Positions 1 to 5,617 of a stretch of DNA of 8,725 nucleotides are shown piece by piece. The notes below the pieces were generated by a model. The model made no database searches. It had not been told where the DNA came from and saw only the letters and a program-made list of their open reading frames with translations. Position 1 is the stretch's first letter. Each line of letters opens with the position of its first letter. Location: positions 1 through 8,725 of the forward strand of contig JAKMEU010000352.1 in assembly GCA_022425845.1 (NCBI GenBank). Reading direction: 5' to 3'. Both the position numbers and the translations under genes were made by a program. This DNA comes from Luminiphilus sp. Lineage in GTDB: Bacteria; Pseudomonadota; Gammaproteobacteria; Pseudomonadales; Halieaceae.

Positions 1-719
1 AGGTAGTCCAGCAGGCATCCCGCTGCTGCGATGGCCAGGTTGAATTCATCACACCCGAATCCACGCAGATCCTGGGTCTGGAATTGCGTGTTGAGCGCAC
101 GTCGTGCAGCGGTGGTATCGAAATGCCAGGCGGGCTGGAAACGAACCCCGGCGCGTCCCGCAAGCTCCTCATGTGCGCTGCCCTCGGCAACCAGGATCTC
201 GGCGGGGGCGAGCCGCTCAAGCTCGGCGAGTACGGCGTCACCTGTACTTACTTCCGTGACAAGGAATCGGCCGCTGGAAATGTCGACCCAGGCCATTCCG
301 GTCTGGCCTCCCTGGCTGAACATGGCCAGTAGTAATGCATCGCTGCGTGCGTCGAGCAGTGATTCGTCCGAGAGGGTGCCTGGCGTCACGATGCGGACAA
401 CCCGTCGCTCCACCGGGCCCTTTGTCGTTGCCGGGTCGCCTATCTGTTCGGCTATCGCGACGGCGCGGCCTGACCGAACGAGCCTTGCGAGATAATTCTC
501 GGCGGCGTGGAAGGGCACCCCGGCCATGGGGATGGGCTCCCCCGCCGACTTGCCCCGGGCCGTCAGGGTGATATCGAGGATCTCTGACGCGACTTGGGCG
601 TCGTCGTAAAAAAGCTCGTAAAAGTCGCCCATTCGATAAAACAGCAACTCGCCGGGGTGCTCCCGTTTGATTGCCAAATACTGTTGCATCATCGGTGTAT
701 GGGGTGGGCTGTCTGGCAC
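1..719 (-). CDS. mutS: DNA mismatch repair protein MutS, N-terminal part (cut by left edge)
   Basis: MutS binds mismatches and small loops in newly replicated DNA and recruits MutL. About 239 residues are present, covering the mismatch-recognition domain and most of the connector domain; the clamp, ATPase and C-terminal parts lie beyond base 1. The mismatch-wedging motif G-D-F-Y-E is visible (Phe33 and Glu35), followed by the conserved blocks GEPIPMAGVPFH, EQIGDPATTKGPVERRVVRIVTPGT and DISSGRF (each seen directly in translation). I chose the GTG at 717-719 because the family-typical lead-in HTPMMQQYL lies upstream of the first ATGs (690-692, 687-689) in the same frame, and a TAA at 748-750 closes the frame. 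The Shine-Dalgarno before this GTG is weak, so the exact start is uncertain. It is divergent from recA. Identity is certain; start confidence is about 0.65. Confidence 0.96.
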   Translation of the reverse strand, partial: MPDSPPHTPMMQQYLAIKREHPGELLFYRMGDFYELFYDDAQVASEILDITLTARGKSAGEPIPMAGVPFHAAENYLARLVRSGRAVAIAEQIGDPATTKGPVERRVVRIVTPGTLSDESLLDARSDALLLAMFSQGGQTGMAWVDISSGRFLVTEVSTGDAVLAELERLAPAEILVAEGSAHEELAGRAGVRFQPAWHFDTTAARRALNTQFQTQDLRGFGCDEFNLAIAAAGCLLDY

Positions 720-762
720 AGTTTCGATACGGTCACGTTGGGATTGTTAGGCGTAGTGTCGC

Positions 763-768
763 ATTCTA
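763..768 (-). promoter_or_regulatory. candidate -10 element for mutS
   Basis: TAGAAT on the minus strand, followed by GC (TAGAATGC), lies about 44 nt upstream of the proposed mutS GTG. The same TAGAATGC octamer occurs before the tlpA-type gene at 7568-7575. No good -35 hexamer is found at 16-18 nt; TTGATC at 790-795 is 21 nt away. This is a weak call based on sequence similarity to sigma-70 elements. Confidence 0.3.
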
Positions 769-945
769 CGGCCAATGGTGGCGGGAGGCGATCAATCATC
801 GGTAACTTAACCCCCGGTAGGGTGCTGCGTGCAGCCAGGTGGAACTGGGCTCCGGGTCTGTCGTAATTGACGACATGTGTAGGATGGCGATGGTTCCCGT
901 GCGCATTTGAATGACTAAACTGGGTTGCATCTGAGAGCAAAAACA

Positions 946-961
946 CTGAATATACGTACAG
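946..961 (+). promoter_or_regulatory. LexA (SOS) box upstream of recA
   Basis: The 16-mer CTGAATATACGTACAG fits the gammaproteobacterial LexA operator, CTG-N10-CAG with an AT-rich alternating core. It lies 36 nt upstream of the recA ATG, where recA operators normally sit. LexA would repress recA (and co-transcribed recX) until RecA filaments on single-stranded DNA trigger LexA self-cleavage. A possible -35 (TTGCAT, 925-930) lies just upstream, but no strong -10 is evident; the likely -10 would overlap the operator (GAATAT, 948-953, 17-nt spacer). Confidence 0.85.
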
Positions 962-997
962 TAGTTCAAATCCCAAGCCCAAGCCGAGGAAAAACCT

Positions 998-2047
998 ATG
1001 GATCCCAACAAACAGAAGGCCCTTGACGCCGCTCTAGCTCAAATTGAACGGCAGTTTGGTAAAGGAACGGTCATGCGCATGGGTGATCAGGAGCGCGTCG
1101 CGATCCCCTCCATCTCCACCGGTTCCCTGGGGCTGGACATCGCCCTCGGTATTGGCGGCCTGCCCAAGGGGCGTATTGTTGAGATATACGGTCCCGAATC
1201 CTCCGGTAAAACCACCATGACCCTGCAGGTCATTGCGGAGGCGCAGAAGAAGGGCGGGACGGCGGCTTTTATCGATGCCGAGCACGCTCTTGACCCTCAG
1301 TACGCAGAGCGTCTCGGGGTTCAGATGGATGACCTGATTGTCTCGCAGCCCGACACCGGAGAGCAGGCTCTTGAGGTAGCGGAGATGTTGGTGCGCTCGG
1401 GAGCGGTCGATGTGCTGGTTATCGATTCGGTTGCCGCATTGACGCCCAAGGCGGAGATCGAAGGCGACATGGGTGATTCTCATGTGGGCCTGCAGGCGCG
1501 GCTGTTAAGCCAGGCTATGCGCAAGTTGACCGGTGCTATCAAGCAGACCAATTGCCTTGTGATTTTCATTAACCAGATCCGAATGAAGATCGGCGTTATG
1601 TTTGGGAGCCCGGAAACCACCACAGGCGGTAATGCGTTGAAGTTCTATGCGTCTGTTCGCCTTGATATTCGCCGCATCGGCGCCGTCAAGGAGGGCGATG
1701 AGGTGGTCGGAAACGAAACTCGGGTCAAGGTGGTCAAAAATAAAGTGTCCCCGCCATTTAAACAGGCTGAGTTTCAAATTATGTATGGCGCGGGTATTTA
1801 CCACATGGGTGAGGTGATCGATTGGGGCGTGAAGCTCAACCTCGTGGATAAGAGCGGTGCCTGGTATGCCTACAAGGGCGATAAGATCGGGCAGGGCAAG
1901 GCGAATGCCTCTCGGTTCCTCGAAGAGAACCCGGAGATCGCCAATGAAATTGAGAACCAGATACGTCATCAAACCATGGGTGTGCCGCTGGCCGCCGTGG
2001 AGACGGCACCGGCTGCCGGTGAGGGCGATACAGCCGCCGCTGAATAG
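998..2047 (+). CDS. recA: Recombinase RecA
   Basis: RecA is the ATP-dependent strand-exchange protein of homologous recombination and the co-protease that activates LexA cleavage. At 349 residues it is close to the usual length. Visible landmarks are Walker A GPESSGKT (65-72), catalytic Glu95 in FIDAEHALDP, Walker B ending at Asp143 (VLVIDS), the L1 DNA-binding loop around 155-164 (EGDMGDSHVG), Gln193 in INQIRMKIGVMFGSPETTTGG, and the L2 loop that follows. The C-terminal tail (after about 330) is Ala-rich and only mildly acidic (GEGDTAAAE), less acidic than the E. coli tail. The ATG has a good ribosome site, GAGGA at 986-990, 7 nt away. Translation ends at tandem TAG TAG codons (2045-2050). 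A LexA box lies upstream and recX follows 8 nt after the stop. Confidence 0.99.
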   Translation: MDPNKQKALDAALAQIERQFGKGTVMRMGDQERVAIPSISTGSLGLDIALGIGGLPKGRIVEIYGPESSGKTTMTLQVIAEAQKKGGTAAFIDAEHALDPQYAERLGVQMDDLIVSQPDTGEQALEVAEMLVRSGAVDVLVIDSVAALTPKAEIEGDMGDSHVGLQARLLSQAMRKLTGAIKQTNCLVIFINQIRMKIGVMFGSPETTTGGNALKFYASVRLDIRRIGAVKEGDEVVGNETRVKVVKNKVSPPFKQAEFQIMYGAGIYHMGEVIDWGVKLNLVDKSGAWYAYKGDKIGQGKANASRFLEENPEIANEIENQIRHQTMGVPLAAVETAPAAGEGDTAAAE

Positions 2048-2055
2048 TAGTCGCA

Positions 2056-2535
2056 ATGGGTAAGCCACTCAGCCCCAATGATGTCCGTCGGGCGGCAATG
2101 GACCTTCTCGCCCGACGGGAACACAGCGTGGACGAAGTCCGAAAGAAGCTCGCCCGGCGGTTTGGTCGCGAGCCCGATGTTGAGCAGTTAATTGAAGGAC
2201 AACTGGGTCGGCTGGTTGAAGAGGGATTACTCAGCGACAGTCGGTTCGCCGCCGCGATGTTGAGGCAGTTGATCCTCAAAGGCCTGGGTCCGCGCCGACT
2301 CGATCAGGAACTGCGACAACGGGGGATCCGGGATTCCTGGCAAGCCTGTGCTGAGCTTGCAGATCTGGACGTCGACTGGAATGAACAGGCCCAGATTGTC
2401 TACAGTAAAAAATTTCCTCAGCAGATAACGCGGGGTGACAGAGACTCTCAGCGCAAGGAATGGGCAAAGCGAGCCCGGTTCATGCAATATCGAGGTTTTG
2501 AGCCCGATCACTTTATGGGGTTGTTGGACGGTTGA
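2056..2535 (+). CDS. recX: Regulatory protein RecX
   Basis: RecX binds inside the RecA filament groove and limits RecA filament growth and activity. The 159-residue product has the usual size and helical-repeat character of the family. It opens with a family-like segment (AMDLLARREHSVDEVRKKL, about 14-32), continues with a region resembling LVEEGLLSDSRFAAAMLRQ, then GLGPRRLDQELRQRGI, and ends with a Lys/Arg-rich third repeat and a RGFEPDHFMGLL segment. It begins 8 nt after the recA stop with no strong Shine-Dalgarno of its own, so it is probably co-transcribed and translationally coupled with recA under LexA control. I see no intrinsic terminator between the two genes. The assignment rests on sequence features plus the standard recA-recX position. 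Confidence 0.95.
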   Translation: MGKPLSPNDVRRAAMDLLARREHSVDEVRKKLARRFGREPDVEQLIEGQLGRLVEEGLLSDSRFAAAMLRQLILKGLGPRRLDQELRQRGIRDSWQACAELADLDVDWNEQAQIVYSKKFPQQITRGDRDSQRKEWAKRARFMQYRGFEPDHFMGLLDG

Positions 2536-2622
2536 GCGGCCCCTGCGGTTCCAGCTCAAACGGCCGTGGCCGAGCCCTCTTCAGGTGTCTTCTGCCCCTC
2601 AGGGCCCGACGAGAGGGCACCG

Positions 2623-2645
2623 CTGCCGGCCCCAAAAGCTGGCAG
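2623..2645 (+). terminator. hairpin in the recX / DUF3014 convergent gap
   Basis: Arms CTGCCGGC (2623-2630) and GCTGGCAG (2638-2645) pair over 8 bp with one G-T wobble, around a 7-nt loop (CCCAAAA). It lies 87 nt after the recX stop in the 150-nt gap between convergent genes. No T-run follows on the plus strand, so it is not a classical intrinsic terminator; it could stabilise the transcript 3' end or mean nothing. The rest of 2536-2685 shows nothing else I can support. Confidence 0.25.
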
Positions 2646-2685
2646 GCCTGGCGCCCCGGAGGGCTACCTAGACTCGGCCTTGAGC

Positions 2686-3549
2686 TTAGAGATCCCTGTC
2701 CAGCAGTGCGCCCCTGAATTCTCGAGCTTTGTCCTGAACTTTCTCGGCATTGTCGGGACCCATCCGCATAATCTGCTTCTGCAGAGCGGGTAAGGACTCC
2801 AGAGCTTCATCCTCATAAATCCAGTTGGATTCATCCCGGATCAATCGAGCCTCTGGATCGACAGTGGGTGCCATCATGATCATCCCCAGAGCACCCAGCA
2901 CTGCTTCTTCAAAGCTGATTTCCGAATAGCCCAGCATCGACCAGGCCTCTTCCGCCGCAGGGGACAACAGATCGTAAAGGGCCAGCGTGGCTGACACATC
3001 CAGTCCGTCGATCGTGTCGGCGAGCCCGTCATAGCGGGTGAAGCCCGACGGATCCATGGTGACGGCCAGGCCATTGTCCTGAAACGGAAAAGGCTTGGTG
3101 GGTCTTCCCGCAGGCAACAGCTTGTAAGGCACTGAACCCTGCCGGAGGTTGTCAACAATGGCCGCCCCGCGCTCAAGCCTGTTGGGCTGCATTACAAACT
3201 GCTCGCCCAGTTCTCCGCCGTTTAGCTGAGGTATCTGTTCAGCCAGCACCACGTCGCTATCAGCCAGGCTGATGGTGGGCAGTTCGGGGTCCGCTTCAAA
3301 GTCTGGTTCCGGGGGGACTTCAGCTGGCATTGGAGGTTCGGGTTCTGCCGGGACAATGACTTCTGGTTCTACTGGGGCCGGAGGTGCCGTGCTTATTTCC
3401 GGTGGTGGTTCCGGGCTGGGTGCCCGTTGCGTTGAGAGTCCCCAGTAAAGCGTACCGCCCAGTAATACGAAGGCTGCCAGCACCAGATAGAGGGCTTGCT
3501 TACTGCTGCGGGTGGGGAGAGTGCTAGTTGAATCGGGTTCACTCGACAT
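2686..3549 (-). CDS. DUF3014 family membrane-anchored protein of unknown function
   Basis: The function is unknown. The 287-residue protein has a short polar N-terminus, one hydrophobic segment at about 19-38 (ALYLVLAAFVLLGGTLYWGL), and a Pro/Glu-rich spacer at about 43-92 (PEPPPE, PVEPEVIVPAEPEPP). A soluble domain follows that I recognise as DUF3014-like from its YDGLADTIDGLD, LYDLLSPAAEEAW.MLGY and ALQKQIMRMGPDNAEKVQ blocks. This layout indicates a single-pass inner-membrane protein with its domain held away from the membrane, probably in the periplasm, by a stiff linker. The ATG at 3547-3549 has only a weak Shine-Dalgarno (TGAG). It is convergent with recX. It lies on the same strand as the redox gene run, but a predicted terminator at 3647-3680 separates them, so I treat it as its own transcription unit. 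Confidence 0.8.
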   Translation of the reverse strand: MSSEPDSTSTLPTRSSKQALYLVLAAFVLLGGTLYWGLSTQRAPSPEPPPEISTAPPAPVEPEVIVPAEPEPPMPAEVPPEPDFEADPELPTISLADSDVVLAEQIPQLNGGELGEQFVMQPNRLERGAAIVDNLRQGSVPYKLLPAGRPTKPFPFQDNGLAVTMDPSGFTRYDGLADTIDGLDVSATLALYDLLSPAAEEAWSMLGYSEISFEEAVLGALGMIMMAPTVDPEARLIRDESNWIYEDEALESLPALQKQIMRMGPDNAEKVQDKAREFRGALLDRDL

Positions 3550-3646
3550 ACTGAGCTCACTTAATCAATGTGGGTCTGACGTTGGCTTAGCTTACATCAC
3601 TGTGACGAGGGGAGGACGGGGAAAGTTCCCCTTGATGTTGCCCAAC

Positions 3647-3680
3647 AAAAAAATCAAGTCTGTGTTTCGGAGGCTTGATT
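3647..3680 (-). terminator. intrinsic terminator ending the redox gene run
   Basis: On the minus strand AATCAAG (3680-3674) pairs with CTTGATT (3658-3652), and a T-run (3653-3647) follows at once. The 7-bp stem is AU-rich; after one C-A mismatch two more pairs can form. The stem overlaps the last codons and the TGA stop (3654-3656) of the flavin reductase-like gene. The T-run makes termination plausible, but the stem is weak. Confidence 0.5.
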
Positions 3681-4295
3681 AACCTTGGCATAAGGAAAGC
3701 GCTTTCCCGCGCTGGGTGGGTGGTAACTATCCAGCCCACAGACTGCCTGTGAGTCCAGCGATACCAGATCGACGGATCCGTCTTCCCGCACGCCGGCATC
3801 AGGGCAGCGAAGCCAATGCAAGGCCCCGAGCAAGAGATGCGTCTTGTTGACCTGCAGCAGCTGATGCTCAATGAGGGTGAGACCGAGCTGAATCGCAGCT
3901 TCCCTGACAAAAGGTGCACTGAAGCCCTCAACCCACTCTTCAGTCAGCCCCGACGCTCTAAACTCAGACTGCCCCCTGGGATAACGCGCTGAAGTTTGAT
4001 GCGCGCCAGGTAGCATCCTGCCCGTAATGTGGTTCAGGGTGAACGCGCCTGTGGCCAAAACGTTGTCGAGGGTATGCCGTTCAGTCCCCTCTGGACTGGG
4101 CCTGACGATCATCCCCAGCACGGGTGGACTGGCCCCTACGTGGAACACATTCGAGAAGACAGCGAGGTTGCTGTCACCGCCCAAACTGGCAGTTCCGACC
4201 AGCAACGCCGGCTTGAATCCGGTGATTCCGTTGATCAGATTGGCACGGTACCGTGTCGGCAACGCCTCTAAAGCAGTGACATCAAGTTTGATCAA
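3654..4295 (-). CDS. flavin reductase-like (DIM6/NTAB family) FMN-binding protein
   Basis: This is probably an FMN-binding oxidoreductase of the split-barrel flavin reductase-like family; the substrate is unknown. The 213-residue product shows family-type blocks: ALPTRYRANLINGITGFKPALLVGT near the N-terminus, SNLAVFSNVFHVGASPPVLGMIVRPSP (about 42-68), ERHTLDNVLATGAFTLNH, a HQTSARYP segment, and C-terminal GLDSYHPP..GKRFPYAK. No signal peptide is seen, so it should be cytoplasmic. The start is a TTG (4293-4295) with AGGG 7 nt upstream. The preceding gene's TGA (4299-4301) lies in the same reading frame, separated by a single CCC codon, so the start cannot be further upstream. It is the last gene of the minus-strand redox run. 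Family assignment is good; a role in this pathway is inferred from context only. Confidence 0.85.
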   Translation of the reverse strand: MIKLDVTALEALPTRYRANLINGITGFKPALLVGTASLGGDSNLAVFSNVFHVGASPPVLGMIVRPSPEGTERHTLDNVLATGAFTLNHITGRMLPGAHQTSARYPRGQSEFRASGLTEEWVEGFSAPFVREAAIQLGLTLIEHQLLQVNKTHLLLGALHWLRCPDAGVREDGSVDLVSLDSQAVCGLDSYHPPSAGKRFPYAKVNQASETQT

Positions 4296-4298
4296 GGG

Positions 4299-4640
4299 TC
4301 AGCCCTGTGTCTCGTACAGCCGGTCATAGCGCCACCGCGCCCAGCGGTTGTAGGCGAACTCAACGATCGGCCGTATCAGGGGCAGTTGCATCCACCGCCA
4401 CAGCAGGCCATACCGCGTGTGCTGCCATGCGGCGACATTGGCGTCGATTCCAGTGATCATCTGGCCATTTTTTTCCAGGTGCAGGACTCGCAGCAGCGTG
4501 TCTTTATTAACCGGGGTTTCACTATCTGTGAGCGTGTGAATATCAACGAGGTCCAGGTCATCATCCTTGATCTCCCGCAGCCGATTCATCTCCTTGACAC
4601 AAAGAGGGCAGTGACCATCGAAGTAAAGTTTGTCGGGCAT
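4299..4640 (-). CDS. DCC-family thiol-disulfide oxidoreductase-like protein (DUF393)
   Basis: This 113-residue protein belongs to the DCC/DUF393 family, named for its N-terminal Asp-x-x-Cys-x-x-Cys motif. Here that is YFDGHCPLC, with Asp8, Cys11 and Cys14 placed like a thioredoxin-type CxxC. The middle (KDTLLRVLHLEKNGQMITGIDANVAAW) and C-terminal (PLIRPIVEFAYNRWARWRY.RLY) blocks are also family-like. The biochemical role is poorly known; a thiol redox activity is inferred from the motif. No signal peptide is visible. The ATG is 23 nt after the apbE stop and lacks a strong Shine-Dalgarno. The flavin reductase-like gene starts 3 nt after its stop in the same frame. It pairs with the TlpA-like gene as the second CxxC protein of this run. 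Confidence 0.88.
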   Translation of the reverse strand: MPDKLYFDGHCPLCVKEMNRLREIKDDDLDLVDIHTLTDSETPVNKDTLLRVLHLEKNGQMITGIDANVAAWQHTRYGLLWRWMQLPLIRPIVEFAYNRWARWRYDRLYETQG

Positions 4641-4663
4641 GGGTAAGAGGTGCCTGGCGAAGG

Positions 4664-5617
4664 TTAAGTGCAGGTACGCTCGCTACGGCCGCTCGGATTT
4701 TTTGCCTTCAGTGGGCCTGACAGCCGGCCATCAGAATCTACCTGGAGCCAGGGTGCGCCGGCACGTTCAAGCCATTCAGGGCATTCAGCGCGGGGTGTCA
4801 GGCAGGCGACAGTCGCGACCGCGCCTGCCGTCAGACAGGTATCGGAGATGACGCTGACGCTGGAGGGCCCTTCCACGGGCCAGCCCGTAACCGGATTCAG
4901 GAAATGGCTGTATCGTTGGCCGTTGCTATCAATGAAGCGCTGGTAGGTGCCACTGGTGGCGAGGGCGGCGTTGACCAATTCGACGGTCAGGATGGCGTTG
5001 GCTGGCTCGTTGGGGTCACTGATGCCCACTCGCCATGGCTCACCGCCCTGTTGTGTCCCGATGGTTACGACGTCACCCGCAAGTTCCACAAGGGCGTGTT
5101 CAATGCCCTGGTCACGCAGGTGTTGGGCCGCCTTGTCGGCAGCGTATTCCTTGACGACGCCGCCCAGGTCGATCTCCATCTCAGGCTCTTCAAGGTGCGC
5201 ACTGTCGTTTTCCAGAGAGACTTTATCCCAGCCGACCTTTCCCAGAAGTTTTTCGAGCTGCCCGGGGTCTCCGAGGGCGCCATCCCTGAAGTTCCATACG
5301 CGACGGAGGATGCCCGAGGTGGGATCGAAGCGGCCCGCACTCTGCTCCCACAGTGCCTGGCAGAATTGCATCAGGGCGATCGCTTCCTGGTCCAGTGGCG
5401 TGCGCTTTCCAGTGCCGGCTCGACGATTGATGGTGCTGACCAGACTGTCATTGCGATAGCGGCTGTAGCGAGATTCCAGCGCACTCAACAGTGCTTCCGC
5501 GCTGTGACAGGCAGCCTTCGCTATCGGGGAGAGGGTGTGGGTGTGTTCAATGGTGATGCGTGCGGGCCCACCCATAACCCGAAATCGATGTGTCGTGCTC
5601 TGTCGAGGGTCAGTCAA
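4664..5617 (-). CDS. apbE: ApbE-like FAD:protein FMN transferase
   Basis: ApbE enzymes move FMN from FAD onto a Ser/Thr of target proteins, usually outside the cytoplasm. Family blocks over 317 residues are HRFRVMGG (10-17), AGRFDPTSG (94-102), LGGVVKEYAADKA (151-163), LAGDVVTIG, ATSGTYQRF (220-228) and YSHFLNPVTGWPV (236-248). The segment that usually reads A-D-A-x-x-T near the C-terminus is A264-G265-A-V-A-T269 here, so the expected metal-binding Asp is Gly. No signal peptide or lipobox is visible, unlike classical ApbE lipoproteins. I chose TTG at 5615-5617, overlapping the DUF3570 stop by 8 nt, because the conserved HRFRxMGG precedes or includes the only nearby ATG (5573-5575). The open frame extends to 5731, but that part lies inside the DUF3570 gene. 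Start certainty is about 0.5; family certainty is high. Confidence 0.88.
   Translation of the reverse strand: MTDPRQSTTHRFRVMGGPARITIEHTHTLSPIAKAACHSAEALLSALESRYSRYRNDSLVSTINRRAGTGKRTPLDQEAIALMQFCQALWEQSAGRFDPTSGILRRVWNFRDGALGDPGQLEKLLGKVGWDKVSLENDSAHLEEPEMEIDLGGVVKEYAADKAAQHLRDQGIEHALVELAGDVVTIGTQQGGEPWRVGISDPNEPANAILTVELVNAALATSGTYQRFIDSNGQRYSHFLNPVTGWPVEGPSSVSVISDTCLTAGAVATVACLTPRAECPEWLERAGAPWLQVDSDGRLSGPLKAKNPSGRSERTCT

Noticed and set aside
1034..2068. Two long minus-strand open frames (1034-1483, 1505-2068) opposite recA
   Set aside because: They lie wholly antisense to a fully conserved recA, have no recognisable protein features, and are explained by the codon bias of a GC-rich gene.
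3618..3631. GGGGAA-AG-TTCCCC as a terminator
   Set aside because: It is a neat inverted repeat, but as a hairpin it has only a short stem and no T-run on either strand; the hairpin at 3647-3680 is the better candidate.
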